Assembly: GCA_014359475.1 (NCBI GenBank)
Contig: JACIZI010000003.1
Span: 62,001 to 126,000 of the forward strand
Direction: 5' to 3'
DNA: 64,000 nt
Source of the DNA: Marinobacter sp.
GTDB lineage: Bacteria > Pseudomonadota > Gammaproteobacteria > Pseudomonadales > Oleiphilaceae
Shown here: positions 50,621 to 59,265 of the stretch, piece by piece
Numbering within the stretch: the stretch's first letter is position 1
Layout of the letters: each line of letters opens with the position of its first letter
Notes under the pieces: generated by a model
Told to the model about the DNA's origin: nothing
The model's input: only the letters and a program-made list of their open reading frames with translations
Database searches by the model: none
Translations under genes and position numbers: made by a program

Positions 50621-52264
50621 ATGACTCAGACCCGAATCCTGCAACCGGCGGACAATGCCTACCAGTACCCGCTGCTGATCAAACAGTTGCTCCTGTCCGG
50701 TCCCCGCTATGCGCCGGACCAGGAAATTGTTTACGCAGACAAGAGCAAGTACACCTACGCGGATCTGGTGGACCGCATCCACCGCCTGGCCAACGCCCTG
50801 ACGGATGCCGGCGTAAAAGCCGGCGATACTGTGGCGGTAATGGACTGGGATACCCCGCGCTACCTGGAATGTTTTTTCGCCATTCCGATGATCGGGGCCA
50901 TTCTGCACACGGTGAACGTGCGCCTGTCACCAGAGCAGATTGTCTACACCATGAACCATGCCGAAGACGACGTGGTGCTGGTACACGACGATTTCCTGCC
51001 AATCCTCGAAGGCGTGAAGGATGAGATCAGGACGGTCAAAAAGTACATTCAGCTCACCGATGACCAACAGGCGAAGCCCACCACTCTGGACACGGCCGGT
51101 GAGTATGAAGCGCTGCTGAGCCAGGCGGGCAATCATTTCGATTTCCAGGATTTCGACGAAAACAGTGTCGCCACCACCTTTTACACCACCGGCACCACCG
51201 GTAACCCAAAGGGGGTCTATTTCAGCCATCGCCAGCTGGTGCTGCATACCCTGGGACAAACCAGCACCCTGGGCTTCTTTGATGAATCCCCGCTGATGCG
51301 CTCCGGCTCCGTGTACATGCCCCTGACCCCAATGTTCCATGTCCATGCCTGGGGCGTCCCCTACGCCGCCACCATGATGGGTGTGAAGCAGGTCTATCCC
51401 GGCCGCTATGATCCGGAACTACTGGTGGACCTTATCAAGGAACACGGTATCACCTTCTCCCACTGCGTACCCACCATCATGCAGATGATGATGGCCACCG
51501 AGTCCATCAAGACGGCAGACCTGAGCAACTGGCATGTACTGATCGGTGGCAGCGCCCTGACCCGGGGGCTGTGTGATGCGGGCGCGAAACTGGGTATCCG
51601 CATGTACACGGGTTATGGCATGTCGGAAACCTGCCCGCTGCTGAGCACCACCCACCTGACCCCCCGTGACCTGGAACTGCCCCTGGAACAGCAGACACCA
51701 CTGCGGGTCAAGACCGGCAAGGCGATACCGCTGGTGGACCTGGAGATTGTCGACCCCGACGGTAAGCCGGTCCCCCACGATGGAGAAGCCAAAGGCGAAG
51801 TGGTCGCCCGGGCCCCCTGGCTGACGCAAAGCTACTTCAAACAGCCGGAAAAGGGCGAGGAACTCTGGGAAGGTGGCTGGCTGCACACTGGAGATGTTGC
51901 CAGCATGGAGCCCAACAACGTCATTACCATCAAGGATCGAATCAAGGATGTGATTAAGACCGGTGGAGAGTGGCTGTCATCCCTGGATCTGGAAAATATG
52001 ATCAGCCAGCACCCCTCGGTGGCGGGCGCTGCGGTGGTTGGTGTACCGGATGAGAAATGGGGGGAGCGTCCCCACGCCCTGGTGAGCCTGAAACCCGGTA
52101 CAGAAGCGACCGCAGAGGATATCCGGAAACACCTGCAGTCATTTGTGGATGCCGGTGAAATCAACAAGTGGGCGATTCCGGAGCGGATCGACTTTGTTGA
52201 CGACATTCCCAAGACCAGCGTCGGCAAGATCAACAAGAAGCTGATCCGCGATCAACTGCAGTAA
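50621..52264 (+). CDS. Fatty-acid-CoA ligase, AlkK-like
   Basis: This 547-residue AMP-forming ligase has the P-loop FYTTGTTGNPKGVYFSHRQL (about residues 187-206), the GYGMSETCP adenylate motif, GWLHTGDVASMEP and the C-terminal DRIKDVIKTGGEWLSS hinge with the catalytic Lys near KTSVGKINKK. Its length and sequence suit medium- to long-chain ligases such as AlkK, which activates fatty acids from alkane oxidation. It shares a direction with the mrp operon and may be co-expressed with it, although the functions differ. The substrate chain length is not readable. Confidence 0.88.
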   Translation: MTQTRILQPADNAYQYPLLIKQLLLSGPRYAPDQEIVYADKSKYTYADLVDRIHRLANALTDAGVKAGDTVAVMDWDTPRYLECFFAIPMIGAILHTVNVRLSPEQIVYTMNHAEDDVVLVHDDFLPILEGVKDEIRTVKKYIQLTDDQQAKPTTLDTAGEYEALLSQAGNHFDFQDFDENSVATTFYTTGTTGNPKGVYFSHRQLVLHTLGQTSTLGFFDESPLMRSGSVYMPLTPMFHVHAWGVPYAATMMGVKQVYPGRYDPELLVDLIKEHGITFSHCVPTIMQMMMATESIKTADLSNWHVLIGGSALTRGLCDAGAKLGIRMYTGYGMSETCPLLSTTHLTPRDLELPLEQQTPLRVKTGKAIPLVDLEIVDPDGKPVPHDGEAKGEVVARAPWLTQSYFKQPEKGEELWEGGWLHTGDVASMEPNNVITIKDRIKDVIKTGGEWLSSLDLENMISQHPSVAGAAVVGVPDEKWGERPHALVSLKPGTEATAEDIRKHLQSFVDAGEINKWAIPERIDFVDDIPKTSVGKINKKLIRDQLQ

Positions 52265-52270
52265 GTACCA

Positions 52271-52300
52271 AAGCGGGCCGCCGGACCAGGCGGCCCGTTT
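52271..52300. terminator. Two-way terminator between ligase and dadA
   Basis: CGGGCCGCC (52274-52282) and GGCGGCCCG (52289-52297) form a perfect 9-bp stem with a 6-nt loop, flanked by AA on the left and TTT on the right. It can end both convergent transcripts. Confidence 0.82.
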
Positions 52301-52309
52301 GCCCTTACG

Positions 52310-53560
52310 TCACCCGCTGAACGCAAAATCCACGTCCGGCTTTCTGCCCGCAACAATATCCGTCAGAGCCGCGGCAGACCCGCATGAATGTGTCCAGCCC
52401 AGTGTGCCATGACCGGTATTCAGGTACAGATTAACAAAGTGACTCTTGCCGATGTAGGGCACGTTTGAAGGCGTCGCCGGGCGCAGCCCGGTCCAGAATT
52501 CGGCCTGATCCCAGTACGCGGCTTCCGGCATCACTTCTGCCGCACGGCGCACGATGGCCCGGCACCGGGTGTAGTTAAGCTGCCTTGAATAGCCGCTCAG
52601 TTCGGCAGTGCCCGCTACCCGGATACGGTCTCCCAGACGGGAATAGACCAGTTTGTACTGATCATCCGTCAAGCTTACCCGGAATGCTGCGCTCTCATTG
52701 CGGACCGGCACAGTGATGGAATAGCCCTTGGCAGGATAGATATTCAGATGAATACCCAACTGCTTCGCCAGCGGTGCGCTGAAGCTGCCCAGACTAAGCA
52801 CGTACCGGTCGGCCCGCAGGGTTTCGTGGTGACCGCAGCGCAACACCTCAACACCCAGGAGCCGGTCACGGGTGTTCTCAAAGCCCAGCACTTCGGTGCC
52901 GTAGAGAAACTCCACTCCGGCCTCGGCGGCTTTCCCGGCCAGCGCCTGGGTGAACTTGCGGGCATCGCCGGATTCATCCTCGCCCGTGTAAGTGGCACCG
53001 ACGATACGATGACGAACAGGGGCCAGAGCCGGCTCCAGCTCGACCGCCTTCTCCGCATCAATGACCTGCCGGTCGCAACCCAGAGCCTGCATCTGCCGGG
53101 TCGGTCCCATGGCGGCATCGAACTCCTGCTGGTCGGTATAAAAATGCAGGATGCCCTTTTCCAGGTGGTCGTAGTCGATACCGGTTTCCTTTCTCAGGGC
53201 CTGCAGTCGCGAACGGCTGTAGGTGCCCAACTGCACCATCTGGCGCAGGTTGTGGGCCGCGCGGTTACTGGAGCACTCCTTCAGAAACGCCAGCCCCCAG
53301 CGCCACTGGTCCGGGTCCATACGGGGACGGAACAACAGAGGTGCATCCGGTTGGGTCAGCCATTTCAGCACCTTGAAGGGTGCAGAGGGATTAGCCCAGG
53401 GTTCCGCATGGGAAACAGAGATCTGCCCACCGTTGGCATAACTGGTTTCTACCCCGGCCAGTTGCTGACGATCCACGACGGTAACATCGTAGCCCTCCTG
53501 ACGCAGGTACCAGGCGGTTGTAACGCCCACAACACCGGCTCCCAGAACCAGAATATGCAT
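52310..53560 (-). CDS. dadA: D-amino acid dehydrogenase
   Basis: The 416-residue protein starts with the FAD motif VLGAGVVGVTTAWYL (residues 4-18) and TVVDRQQLAGVETSYANGGQ, which is characteristic of DadA. The C-terminal GLRPATPSNVPYIGKS and NTGHGTLGWTHSCGSA complete the flavin site. It oxidises D-amino acids, mainly D-alanine, to 2-oxo acids and feeds electrons to quinones at the inner membrane. The usual partner dadX is not beside it. A two-way terminator follows its stop. Confidence 0.92.
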   Translation of the reverse strand: MHILVLGAGVVGVTTAWYLRQEGYDVTVVDRQQLAGVETSYANGGQISVSHAEPWANPSAPFKVLKWLTQPDAPLLFRPRMDPDQWRWGLAFLKECSSNRAAHNLRQMVQLGTYSRSRLQALRKETGIDYDHLEKGILHFYTDQQEFDAAMGPTRQMQALGCDRQVIDAEKAVELEPALAPVRHRIVGATYTGEDESGDARKFTQALAGKAAEAGVEFLYGTEVLGFENTRDRLLGVEVLRCGHHETLRADRYVLSLGSFSAPLAKQLGIHLNIYPAKGYSITVPVRNESAAFRVSLTDDQYKLVYSRLGDRIRVAGTAELSGYSRQLNYTRCRAIVRRAAEVMPEAAYWDQAEFWTGLRPATPSNVPYIGKSHFVNLYLNTGHGTLGWTHSCGSAAALTDIVAGRKPDVDFAFSG

Positions 53561-53600
53561 GTTGCTCCTCCACTACGTTAATCGACCCGATAGTGGCTGA

Positions 53601-53957
53601 TCAGCCACCGGCCTTCTTGACGGTCCAGCCTTTGTCTTGCAACAGCGGTACCAGAATGTCCCGCTGGTCACCCTGGATCTCCACAATACCATCCCGCACA
53701 GTGCCACCGACACCGCAGCGCGCTTTCAGCGTCTTGGCCAGGGCCCTGAGCTCATTACCCGCCAGGGGAATACCGGTAATCAGCGTAACACCTTTGCCCT
53801 TGCGGCCCTTAGTTTCCCGGCTGACACGCACAATCCCGTCACCTGCCGGTGCACTTTGCTGCCTGCAGGTGCACGCATCGACCGGATTGCGACACTCCGG
53901 GCACATTCTCCCCTGTTCGGTAGAGAACACCAGCCCCCCTTCCGATCGTTTTTTCAT
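53601..53957 (-). CDS. yciH: SUI1-family translation initiation factor (YciH)
   Basis: The 118-residue protein has a short N-terminal Cys cluster (CPECRNPVDACTC) and the SUI1 domain with ETKGRKGKGVTLITGIPL, LKARCGVGGTVRDG and IEIQGDQRDILVPLL-like segments. It is the bacterial counterpart of eIF1 and may tune start-codon selection. The ATG at 53957 follows GGAGG; an in-frame TTG five codons earlier overlaps that site and is not used. Confidence 0.9.
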   Translation of the reverse strand: MKKRSEGGLVFSTEQGRMCPECRNPVDACTCRQQSAPAGDGIVRVSRETKGRKGKGVTLITGIPLAGNELRALAKTLKARCGVGGTVRDGIVEIQGDQRDILVPLLQDKGWTVKKAGG

Positions 53958-53981
53958 TCCGCCTCCAATCAATACCCGGGT

Positions 53982-54521
53982 TTATTTCTGTTCCGGAGGG
54001 TAGCGGCTGAACATTTCCGCGACAATCTCATCAATCAGTTTACGCCGGCTTTCCGGAGACTGGCTTTCGTTCAGGTAGCGCCGGCTGGCGGCTCGCCAGA
54101 CCACTTCGCTGGTGCTGGTGTCGACCAGTTCGATCACCAGTTTGCCTTCCTCGATCTCGCGGACCGGAGGCGCAGACGATAGGCCCCAGCCAAAATTACC
54201 ACTGCCGAAACCGAGTCCGAGACCAAACCCTTGCCGCTCCAGGCGCTCTTCCTCCACAATCCGCCAGCTTACCAGCAGATCTGCTTTACCGGGCTCCACC
54301 TGCGTCATATTGTGACTTTTGAGGGCCCGGTCAACCGCCGCGCGGACCCGGGTACCATCCAGCGAGACGATCTGCGAGCCGCCCTTGTCGCCTGAAGCGG
54401 CGAACGCCCAGCTTTGATAACGGTCAAAACCGGCGCTGGCATTGTAGTCCAGCACCACATTGCTGGCGCAGCCACTGACAAACAAAACCATTAACAGCAT
54501 TCCTACATAGCGATAGCGCAT
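53982..54521 (-). CDS. DUF4136 lipoprotein
   Basis: This 179-residue protein has a lipoprotein signal (GMLLMVLFVSGC, Cys18). The mature part matches DUF4136 (VLDYNASAGFDRYQSWAFA, ADLLVSWRIVEEERL, EEGKLVIELVDTSTSEVVWR, DEIVAEMFSRYPP). A glycine-rich GFGLGLGFGSGNFGWG stretch interrupts the domain. It is anchored in the envelope; no function is established. It is followed 24 bp later by the SUI1 gene on the same strand. Confidence 0.88.
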   Translation of the reverse strand: MRYRYVGMLLMVLFVSGCASNVVLDYNASAGFDRYQSWAFAASGDKGGSQIVSLDGTRVRAAVDRALKSHNMTQVEPGKADLLVSWRIVEEERLERQGFGLGLGFGSGNFGWGLSSAPPVREIEEGKLVIELVDTSTSEVVWRAASRRYLNESQSPESRRKLIDEIVAEMFSRYPPEQK

Positions 54522-54580
54522 AATGCATCTCCATTAAAACAGGTTACCTCACTGTAAACAGTATACGCAGCAAGGCCCGG

Positions 54581-55195
54581 TTACGTTGACCCGGTGTCCA
54601 ATCGGTAATCCAGCTGACGAGCATCGCAGAATGCTCTGAATTCATCCAGCGCGGTCTCAGGTATCACCAGCGCCATGTTGACACCTGCCCCGTAATCCAC
54701 GTCTCCGGTACGGGCGTTGTTCTGAGCACACCAGTGGCGGACCGGCTGCTCATCGGCAAAATCCAGCGCCACATGCACGATCACCTCGGGCTGCTGCACC
54801 ACCCGGTCCACCGCGGAAAGAACAGATTCCGCCGCACCCGCGTAGGCACGTACCAGTCCGCCGGCACCCAGCTTGATACCACCAAAATAGCGGATTACGA
54901 TGACCAGTATGTCGCCCATATCCTTGTACTGAATCACGCTGAGAATGGGCTTGCCCGCCGTGCCGGAAGGCTCACCGTCATCGTTCATAGCCGCCTCCGC
55001 CGCGGACCCCGGGCGACCTATCTGATAGGCCCAGCACACGTGGCGCGCATCAGGGTGGTCCTGCCAGGCCTGTTCGACGTGGGCTTTCACCTCGTCCCGG
55101 GAGCTCACTGGCAGCACACGGGCAATAAAACGGCTTTTCTTCACTTCCGTCTCCCGCTCAAGGTATCCTGCGGGGACCGGGTAATCTTGACCCAT
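54581..55195 (-). CDS. yigZ: YigZ/IMPACT-family protein
   Basis: The 204-residue protein contains the UPF0029/IMPACT domain: EVKKSRFIARVLPVSS, DARHVCWAYQIG, NDDGEPSGTAGKPILSVI, VIVIRYFGGIKLGAGGLVRA. Bacterial YigZ has been linked to tRNA or elongation-factor related stress roles and, by folding similarity, to regulation of translation; its exact activity is unclear. The ATG at 55195 is chosen by homology, and the frame runs to 55384. A short plus-strand gene starts only 13 bp away in the other direction. Confidence 0.9.
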   Translation of the reverse strand: MGQDYPVPAGYLERETEVKKSRFIARVLPVSSRDEVKAHVEQAWQDHPDARHVCWAYQIGRPGSAAEAAMNDDGEPSGTAGKPILSVIQYKDMGDILVIVIRYFGGIKLGAGGLVRAYAGAAESVLSAVDRVVQQPEVIVHVALDFADEQPVRHWCAQNNARTGDVDYGAGVNMALVIPETALDEFRAFCDARQLDYRLDTGST

Positions 55196-55208
55196 GGAGG
55201 TAATTCCT

Positions 55209-55412
55209 GTGACCGAATCTGATGATAATCGCCCACCAGCCGGTACTGTGGCACCGGCCCGCATCCGCAAGGCCGCCTGCGGTATCCGCTTCGATGAGGA
55301 CGAACTGCAGCAGGGCATCGATTTTTCCGGTGCGGCAGACCTCAAACCGGAAGACAGCGGAGAGACGCACTCAATCCACCACAAACAACGGAAGCAGGAT
55401 CGTCCCTCTTAG
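55209..55412 (+). CDS. Small protein divergent from yigZ
   Basis: A GTG at 55209 follows GGAGG and opens a 67-residue frame (VTESDDNRPPAGTVAPARIR at the start; a conserved-looking CGIRFDEDELQQGIDFSG in the middle; a polar end). There is no signal or membrane segment, and no family is known to me. The start lies 13 bp from the yigZ start, so the two transcripts must overlap at their 5' ends. Confidence 0.5.
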   Translation: MTESDDNRPPAGTVAPARIRKAACGIRFDEDELQQGIDFSGAADLKPEDSGETHSIHHKQRKQDRPS

Positions 55413-55512
55413 CCCCTTCGATCCACCATTTACAGTGGCTTAAGGGTAACATGGATCCCATGCGCCTGCGGCCAGCAATCCGGTCCGACCCCCACAAGGA
55501 GTTTGCCCTACC

Positions 55513-56679
55513 ATGCCGGAACCCGGAACCAGAAACCTGACCCTGGAAAAGGTATCGTCAATCCGCGACATAGACGCAACGGAGTGGGCGCGGCTGGCAG
55601 GGGATCAGAACCCTTTCCTGCATTACCAGTTCCTGCTGGCACTTGAGGAGTCCCGCTGCACCGCTCCTGAGACCGGCTGGGCCCCCAGCCACCTGGTCTT
55701 TCGACAGAACGGTTGCATCGCCGGCCTGATACCCGCCTACCTGAAAAACCACTCCATGGGGGAGTATGTGTTCGACTGGGCCTGGGCGGATGCCTGGCAG
55801 CGCCACGGACTGGATTATTACCCCAAACTGCTGATGGCCATTCCCTTCACGCCCTGTCAGGGACCGCGCCTGCTGTTTCAGGAATCACTTCGCGCTGAAT
55901 TGCACGGCGAACAACTCGCATCCCTGCTCGATGACAACATGGCACAGCTGGGCGCCCATTCCTGGCACCTGCTGTTTCCGGACCAACGGGACCAGGCGTT
56001 GTTATCTCATGAGCAGGAGCTTCACCGACTGGGCTGCCAGTTCCATTGGTTCAACCGCGACTACCAGAGTTTTGAGGATTTCCTTGCCACCCTTACCTCT
56101 CGCAAGCGCAAATCCATCCGCAAGGAACGCCGGCAGGTGCTGGAACAGGGCATCCACTTCCGTGTCTATCCGGGAAGCGAGCTGACCGATGACCAGCTAC
56201 GCCAATTCTTCACTTTCTATAGCGCAACCTATCTGAAACGCGGGCAGCGACCCTATCTCAATCCCGATTTCTTCCGGATGGTGCGGGAGCGATTACCGGA
56301 GAAACTGCACATCATCATGGCGTATCAGCAGGAAGAACCTATCGCCGCCGCCCTGTTCCTGAGTGGCGGGGACACCCTCTATGGTCGCTACTGGGGCTGC
56401 CTGGAGGAATTTGCTCACCTGCACTTCGAAACCTGCTACTACCAGGGGATCGAACTGGCCATCCAGCTGGGGCTGACACGCTTCGATGCCGGAGCCCAGG
56501 GCGAGCACAAACTGGTGCGGGGCTTTGAACCGGTGCTCACCCACTCGTGGCACAGCATCGACCAGCCCGGCTTTCGCCCGGCCATTGAGGCATTCATTAC
56601 GGATGAAGCGGAGCAGGTGGCGGCCTATTACGATCAGGCAACAAAGCTGCTTCCCTATCGCCAGAGCGATACCGGATAA
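55513..56679 (+). CDS. FemAB-like/GNAT N-acyltransferase (COG3146 type)
   Basis: This 388-residue protein belongs to the predicted N-acyltransferase family related to FemAB (PF04339). Characteristic pieces are NPFLHYQFLLALEESRC near the start, SRKRKSIRKERRQVLEQGI in the middle, and GRYWGCLEEFAHLHFETCYYQ with FDAGAQGEHKLVRGFEP near the end. The acyl group and acceptor are unknown. It is followed by a membrane protein gene in the same direction. Confidence 0.87.
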   Translation: MPEPGTRNLTLEKVSSIRDIDATEWARLAGDQNPFLHYQFLLALEESRCTAPETGWAPSHLVFRQNGCIAGLIPAYLKNHSMGEYVFDWAWADAWQRHGLDYYPKLLMAIPFTPCQGPRLLFQESLRAELHGEQLASLLDDNMAQLGAHSWHLLFPDQRDQALLSHEQELHRLGCQFHWFNRDYQSFEDFLATLTSRKRKSIRKERRQVLEQGIHFRVYPGSELTDDQLRQFFTFYSATYLKRGQRPYLNPDFFRMVRERLPEKLHIIMAYQQEEPIAAALFLSGGDTLYGRYWGCLEEFAHLHFETCYYQGIELAIQLGLTRFDAGAQGEHKLVRGFEPVLTHSWHSIDQPGFRPAIEAFITDEAEQVAAYYDQATKLLPYRQSDTG

Positions 56680-56762
56680 CGTTATAATCAACTCACTATC
56701 TTGTTGTGTGTATTCCTGATAGGCCCTGACCCCGAACATTGGTTCAACTACAGGATATCCTC

Positions 56763-57428
56763 ATGGACGTGGAAACGCTGTTTGGCTCTTTAGCCCCGGA
56801 CATTCTGCCCCTTTCGCTGGGCTTCGCAGGCCTGATTATCGCCTTTATTGCCCTGCTGCATTCGGCCAGCGTCCGCCGCACCCAGCAGGGCCAATACGTT
56901 CTCATGCGTGAAAAAGCCGATCTGTTATGGCGGGAGCTGGATGACTTGCGCTCCGGCTCTGCGCCCGGCGTTTCCCCTGAAGGCCAAAAGCCGGACAATA
57001 CTGTCACCGCAGAAGAACGCTACCGGACAGAAAAACACGCTTATGCCCAGATCTGGCCGGAAATCTGGCGGCTTCACGATCGACTCGGATTATTCCTGCG
57101 CAGCGTGGAGGCCGGAGAGCCAGCCGGCGAGTTACGTCTGGAAGCCCGCAATGCCGCGCTGGAGGTGCGCCGGTTACTGAACACCCAGCGCCCTTTCTGC
57201 AGTGAACAGGTCGCCGAACTGGTGACTCATCTGGTGGACACCGAAATCAAGGCCCACCTTGCCGCCTGTCGCTATCTGGATATGCTGAAGGATGTCTCGA
57301 CACAGCCGACTCAGGAAGACCGCCAGAATCTGCAGGAAAAATACCATATTCTGTATGACGGGGAAGCCAGGGAACTGATCAATCAGCTGACCACCACGAT
57401 ACGCCGGCGCACAATCCAACCGGGTTAA
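56763..57428 (+). CDS. Membrane-anchored helical protein of unknown function
   Basis: The 221-residue protein has one N-terminal membrane segment (LPLSLGFAGLIIAFIALLHS, about residues 15-35) and a long, charged, helical cytoplasmic domain (for example YAQIWPEIWRLHDRLGLFLR). No family is recognised. The ATG at 56763 has AGGA upstream. Its stop is immediately adjacent to the stop of the convergent pncB. Confidence 0.75.
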   Translation: MDVETLFGSLAPDILPLSLGFAGLIIAFIALLHSASVRRTQQGQYVLMREKADLLWRELDDLRSGSAPGVSPEGQKPDNTVTAEERYRTEKHAYAQIWPEIWRLHDRLGLFLRSVEAGEPAGELRLEARNAALEVRRLLNTQRPFCSEQVAELVTHLVDTEIKAHLAACRYLDMLKDVSTQPTQEDRQNLQEKYHILYDGEARELINQLTTTIRRRTIQPG

Positions 57429-58772
57429 TCATTCCCGCAGTCTGGCCAGGGTGTTCTTCTGCAGGGCCCGAAGTCCGTCACTGATGGTCACAGGTGCCAG
57501 ATCTGTCTGCTCAAGACCCTTTAACAGGTCTGGCAGCGCATCAACAGCATCAGCTGCGGCGCGGACTTGATCATCCAGGCTATCGAATGCCTGCAACTGC
57601 CCTGACTCCAGCACACATCGCAGGAGCGGCACTCCTTGATGATGTTCGTTTACGCCGGCAATCACATCACCTGCCAGGATTCCTGACCGGTCATATTGTC
57701 GGAAAACCTGTTTGGCCCCCGGGAAGGACCGCTTACCGGGTGAGTTTTTCATTTTCGGCTCACCGCCGAACTCGGTCAGCTTGTAAGCCAGCTCCAGAGC
57801 CGGCGCATCGTTCGCCACCCCTGTCGCGGTTCCCACACCGAAGCCGTCTATGGGTGCACCCTGGCCCAGCAAATCCCGGATACGGTACTCATCCAGACCG
57901 CCGCTGGCCATGATGCGGATATCGGTGAATCCCGCATCGTCGAGGATCGCCCGGCAGCCCCGTGATTCCTCCAGAAGATCACCCGAATCCAGTCGTATGG
58001 CCGATATCCTGGCCGGGGAAGCCTTCAGCCACTCGACGATTCGCTTGACCGCCTGCTGGCTGTCATAGGTATCGACAAGCAAGGTTGTGCCGGGGTAAAG
58101 CCGCGCATAGATTTCAAAGGCTTCCATTTCGCTGGCGCAGGCCTGCACAAAGCTGTGGGCCATAGTGCCGCTGACGTTCAGACCAAAATCCTGACCCGCC
58201 AGCACATTGCTGGTTCCGGAGAGTCCCGCCAGCCGGAACGCCCGGACACCCCGGTGCGCGGCATCCAGGCCGTGCATCCGCCGCATGCCGAAGTCCACAA
58301 CCGGCCTGCCCCCGGCTGCCAGCCTGAGGCGCACAGCTTTGGACGCAATCACCGTTTCCAGATGTACATAGTTCATCAGCAGGCTTTCCAGCAGCTGAGC
58401 CTCTGCAATCGGAGCCTCCACTTCCATCAACGGTTCCTGGGGGAAAAGCGGGGTACCTTCCGGAACGGCACGGATGGTACCGGTGAACCGGAAATCGCGA
58501 AGCCATTCGAGAAATTCCGGTTTGAACCGGTCCAGCTTCCGCAACCGCTCGATATGATCGTCAGTAAAGCGCAACCGGCTGATCACCTTTGCCGCCTGTT
58601 GCTGGCCACAGGCCAGGATGAAATTGCGATTTTCGGGCATCTGGCGGAAGAACAGGCTGAAAACCGCCGTATCATCCATACCCTCCGACCAATAGGCCTG
58701 AGCCATTGCCAGCTCGTACAAATCCACCATCAGTGGCAGATCCGCTTCACGTACCAACTCTGCGGCTTCCAC
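57429..58772 (-). CDS. pncB: Nicotinate phosphoribosyltransferase
   Basis: This 447-residue enzyme joins nicotinate with PRPP to make nicotinate mononucleotide in NAD salvage. MVDLYELAMAQAYWSEGMD is the N-terminal family motif; FGMRRMHGLDAAHRGVRAF holds the histidine region; RLDSGDLLEESRGCR and ASGGLDEYRIRDLL are the phosphoribosyl-binding segments. The start is GTG at 58772, eight bases after the stop of a truncated pncA frame, with GGAGG upstream. Confidence 0.92.
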   Translation of the reverse strand: MEAAELVREADLPLMVDLYELAMAQAYWSEGMDDTAVFSLFFRQMPENRNFILACGQQQAAKVISRLRFTDDHIERLRKLDRFKPEFLEWLRDFRFTGTIRAVPEGTPLFPQEPLMEVEAPIAEAQLLESLLMNYVHLETVIASKAVRLRLAAGGRPVVDFGMRRMHGLDAAHRGVRAFRLAGLSGTSNVLAGQDFGLNVSGTMAHSFVQACASEMEAFEIYARLYPGTTLLVDTYDSQQAVKRIVEWLKASPARISAIRLDSGDLLEESRGCRAILDDAGFTDIRIMASGGLDEYRIRDLLGQGAPIDGFGVGTATGVANDAPALELAYKLTEFGGEPKMKNSPGKRSFPGAKQVFRQYDRSGILAGDVIAGVNEHHQGVPLLRCVLESGQLQAFDSLDDQVRAAADAVDALPDLLKGLEQTDLAPVTISDGLRALQKNTLARLRE

Positions 58773-58777
58773 AGTGG

Positions 58778-58924
58778 TTAATCCTCCTGAATCAGGTTGG
58801 CACCCTGATCTGCCAGCTTCTTTAATATCCGGTCACTTTTGTCCGGCTCGACCGCCAAGCTGCCGCCCTCACAGAAATCATTCTGGATATCAACCAGTAA
58901 CAGCGCGTTGGCCTGAGCAGCCAT
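58778..58924 (-). pseudogene. pncA: Nicotinamidase (pncA) with large internal deletion
   Basis: A 48-codon frame starts at 58924 with an excellent GAGGAGG site. Its N-terminal part (ALLLVDIQNDFCEGGSLAV) is the unmistakable nicotinamidase start, including the catalytic Asp12. After residue 28 it passes directly into SDRILKKLADQGANLIQED, which looks like the C-terminal helix of the same protein. About 160 residues, including the catalytic Lys and Cys, are missing, so it cannot be active. It precedes pncB by eight bases. The deletion explanation is an inference. Confidence 0.7.
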
Positions 58925-58962
58925 AAAGGTATCCTCCTCAGTGTGCCAGCTTCTCGCGTTTC

Positions 58963-59178
58963 TCAGCTATTCTCTATCCGGAAACCCACTTTCAGAACCA
59001 CCTGATAATGGCCCACCTGACCATTTTCCACATGGCCCCGGGTTTCCTGCACTTCGAACCATTCAACATTACGGATCTGCTTGCTGCATTCCGCCACGGC
59101 ATTATTGATCGCGTCTTCAATACTGTTTTTGGAAGAACCGACAATCTCTACTTTTTTATAAACGTGGTGATCACTCAT
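58963..59178 (-). CDS. Dodecin
   Basis: The 71-residue protein is a typical dodecin: HHVYKKVEIVGSSKNSIEDA, then INNAVAECSKQIRNVEWFEV and a final beta strand VGHYQVVLKVGFRIE. Twelve copies form a hollow sphere that stores flavins. The Trp in VEWFEVQETRG is the flavin-stacking residue. The ATG at 59178 follows AAGGAG; the frame extends to 59256. Confidence 0.93.
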   Translation of the reverse strand: MSDHHVYKKVEIVGSSKNSIEDAINNAVAECSKQIRNVEWFEVQETRGHVENGQVGHYQVVLKVGFRIENS

Positions 59179-59265
59179 ACATTCTCCTTCAGTTTCGTTT
59201 GCCCTTATCTGATCCTTGAGGGTGTCACGACGTATAATCAACCACCCCCAAAACATGAGAGTAGT

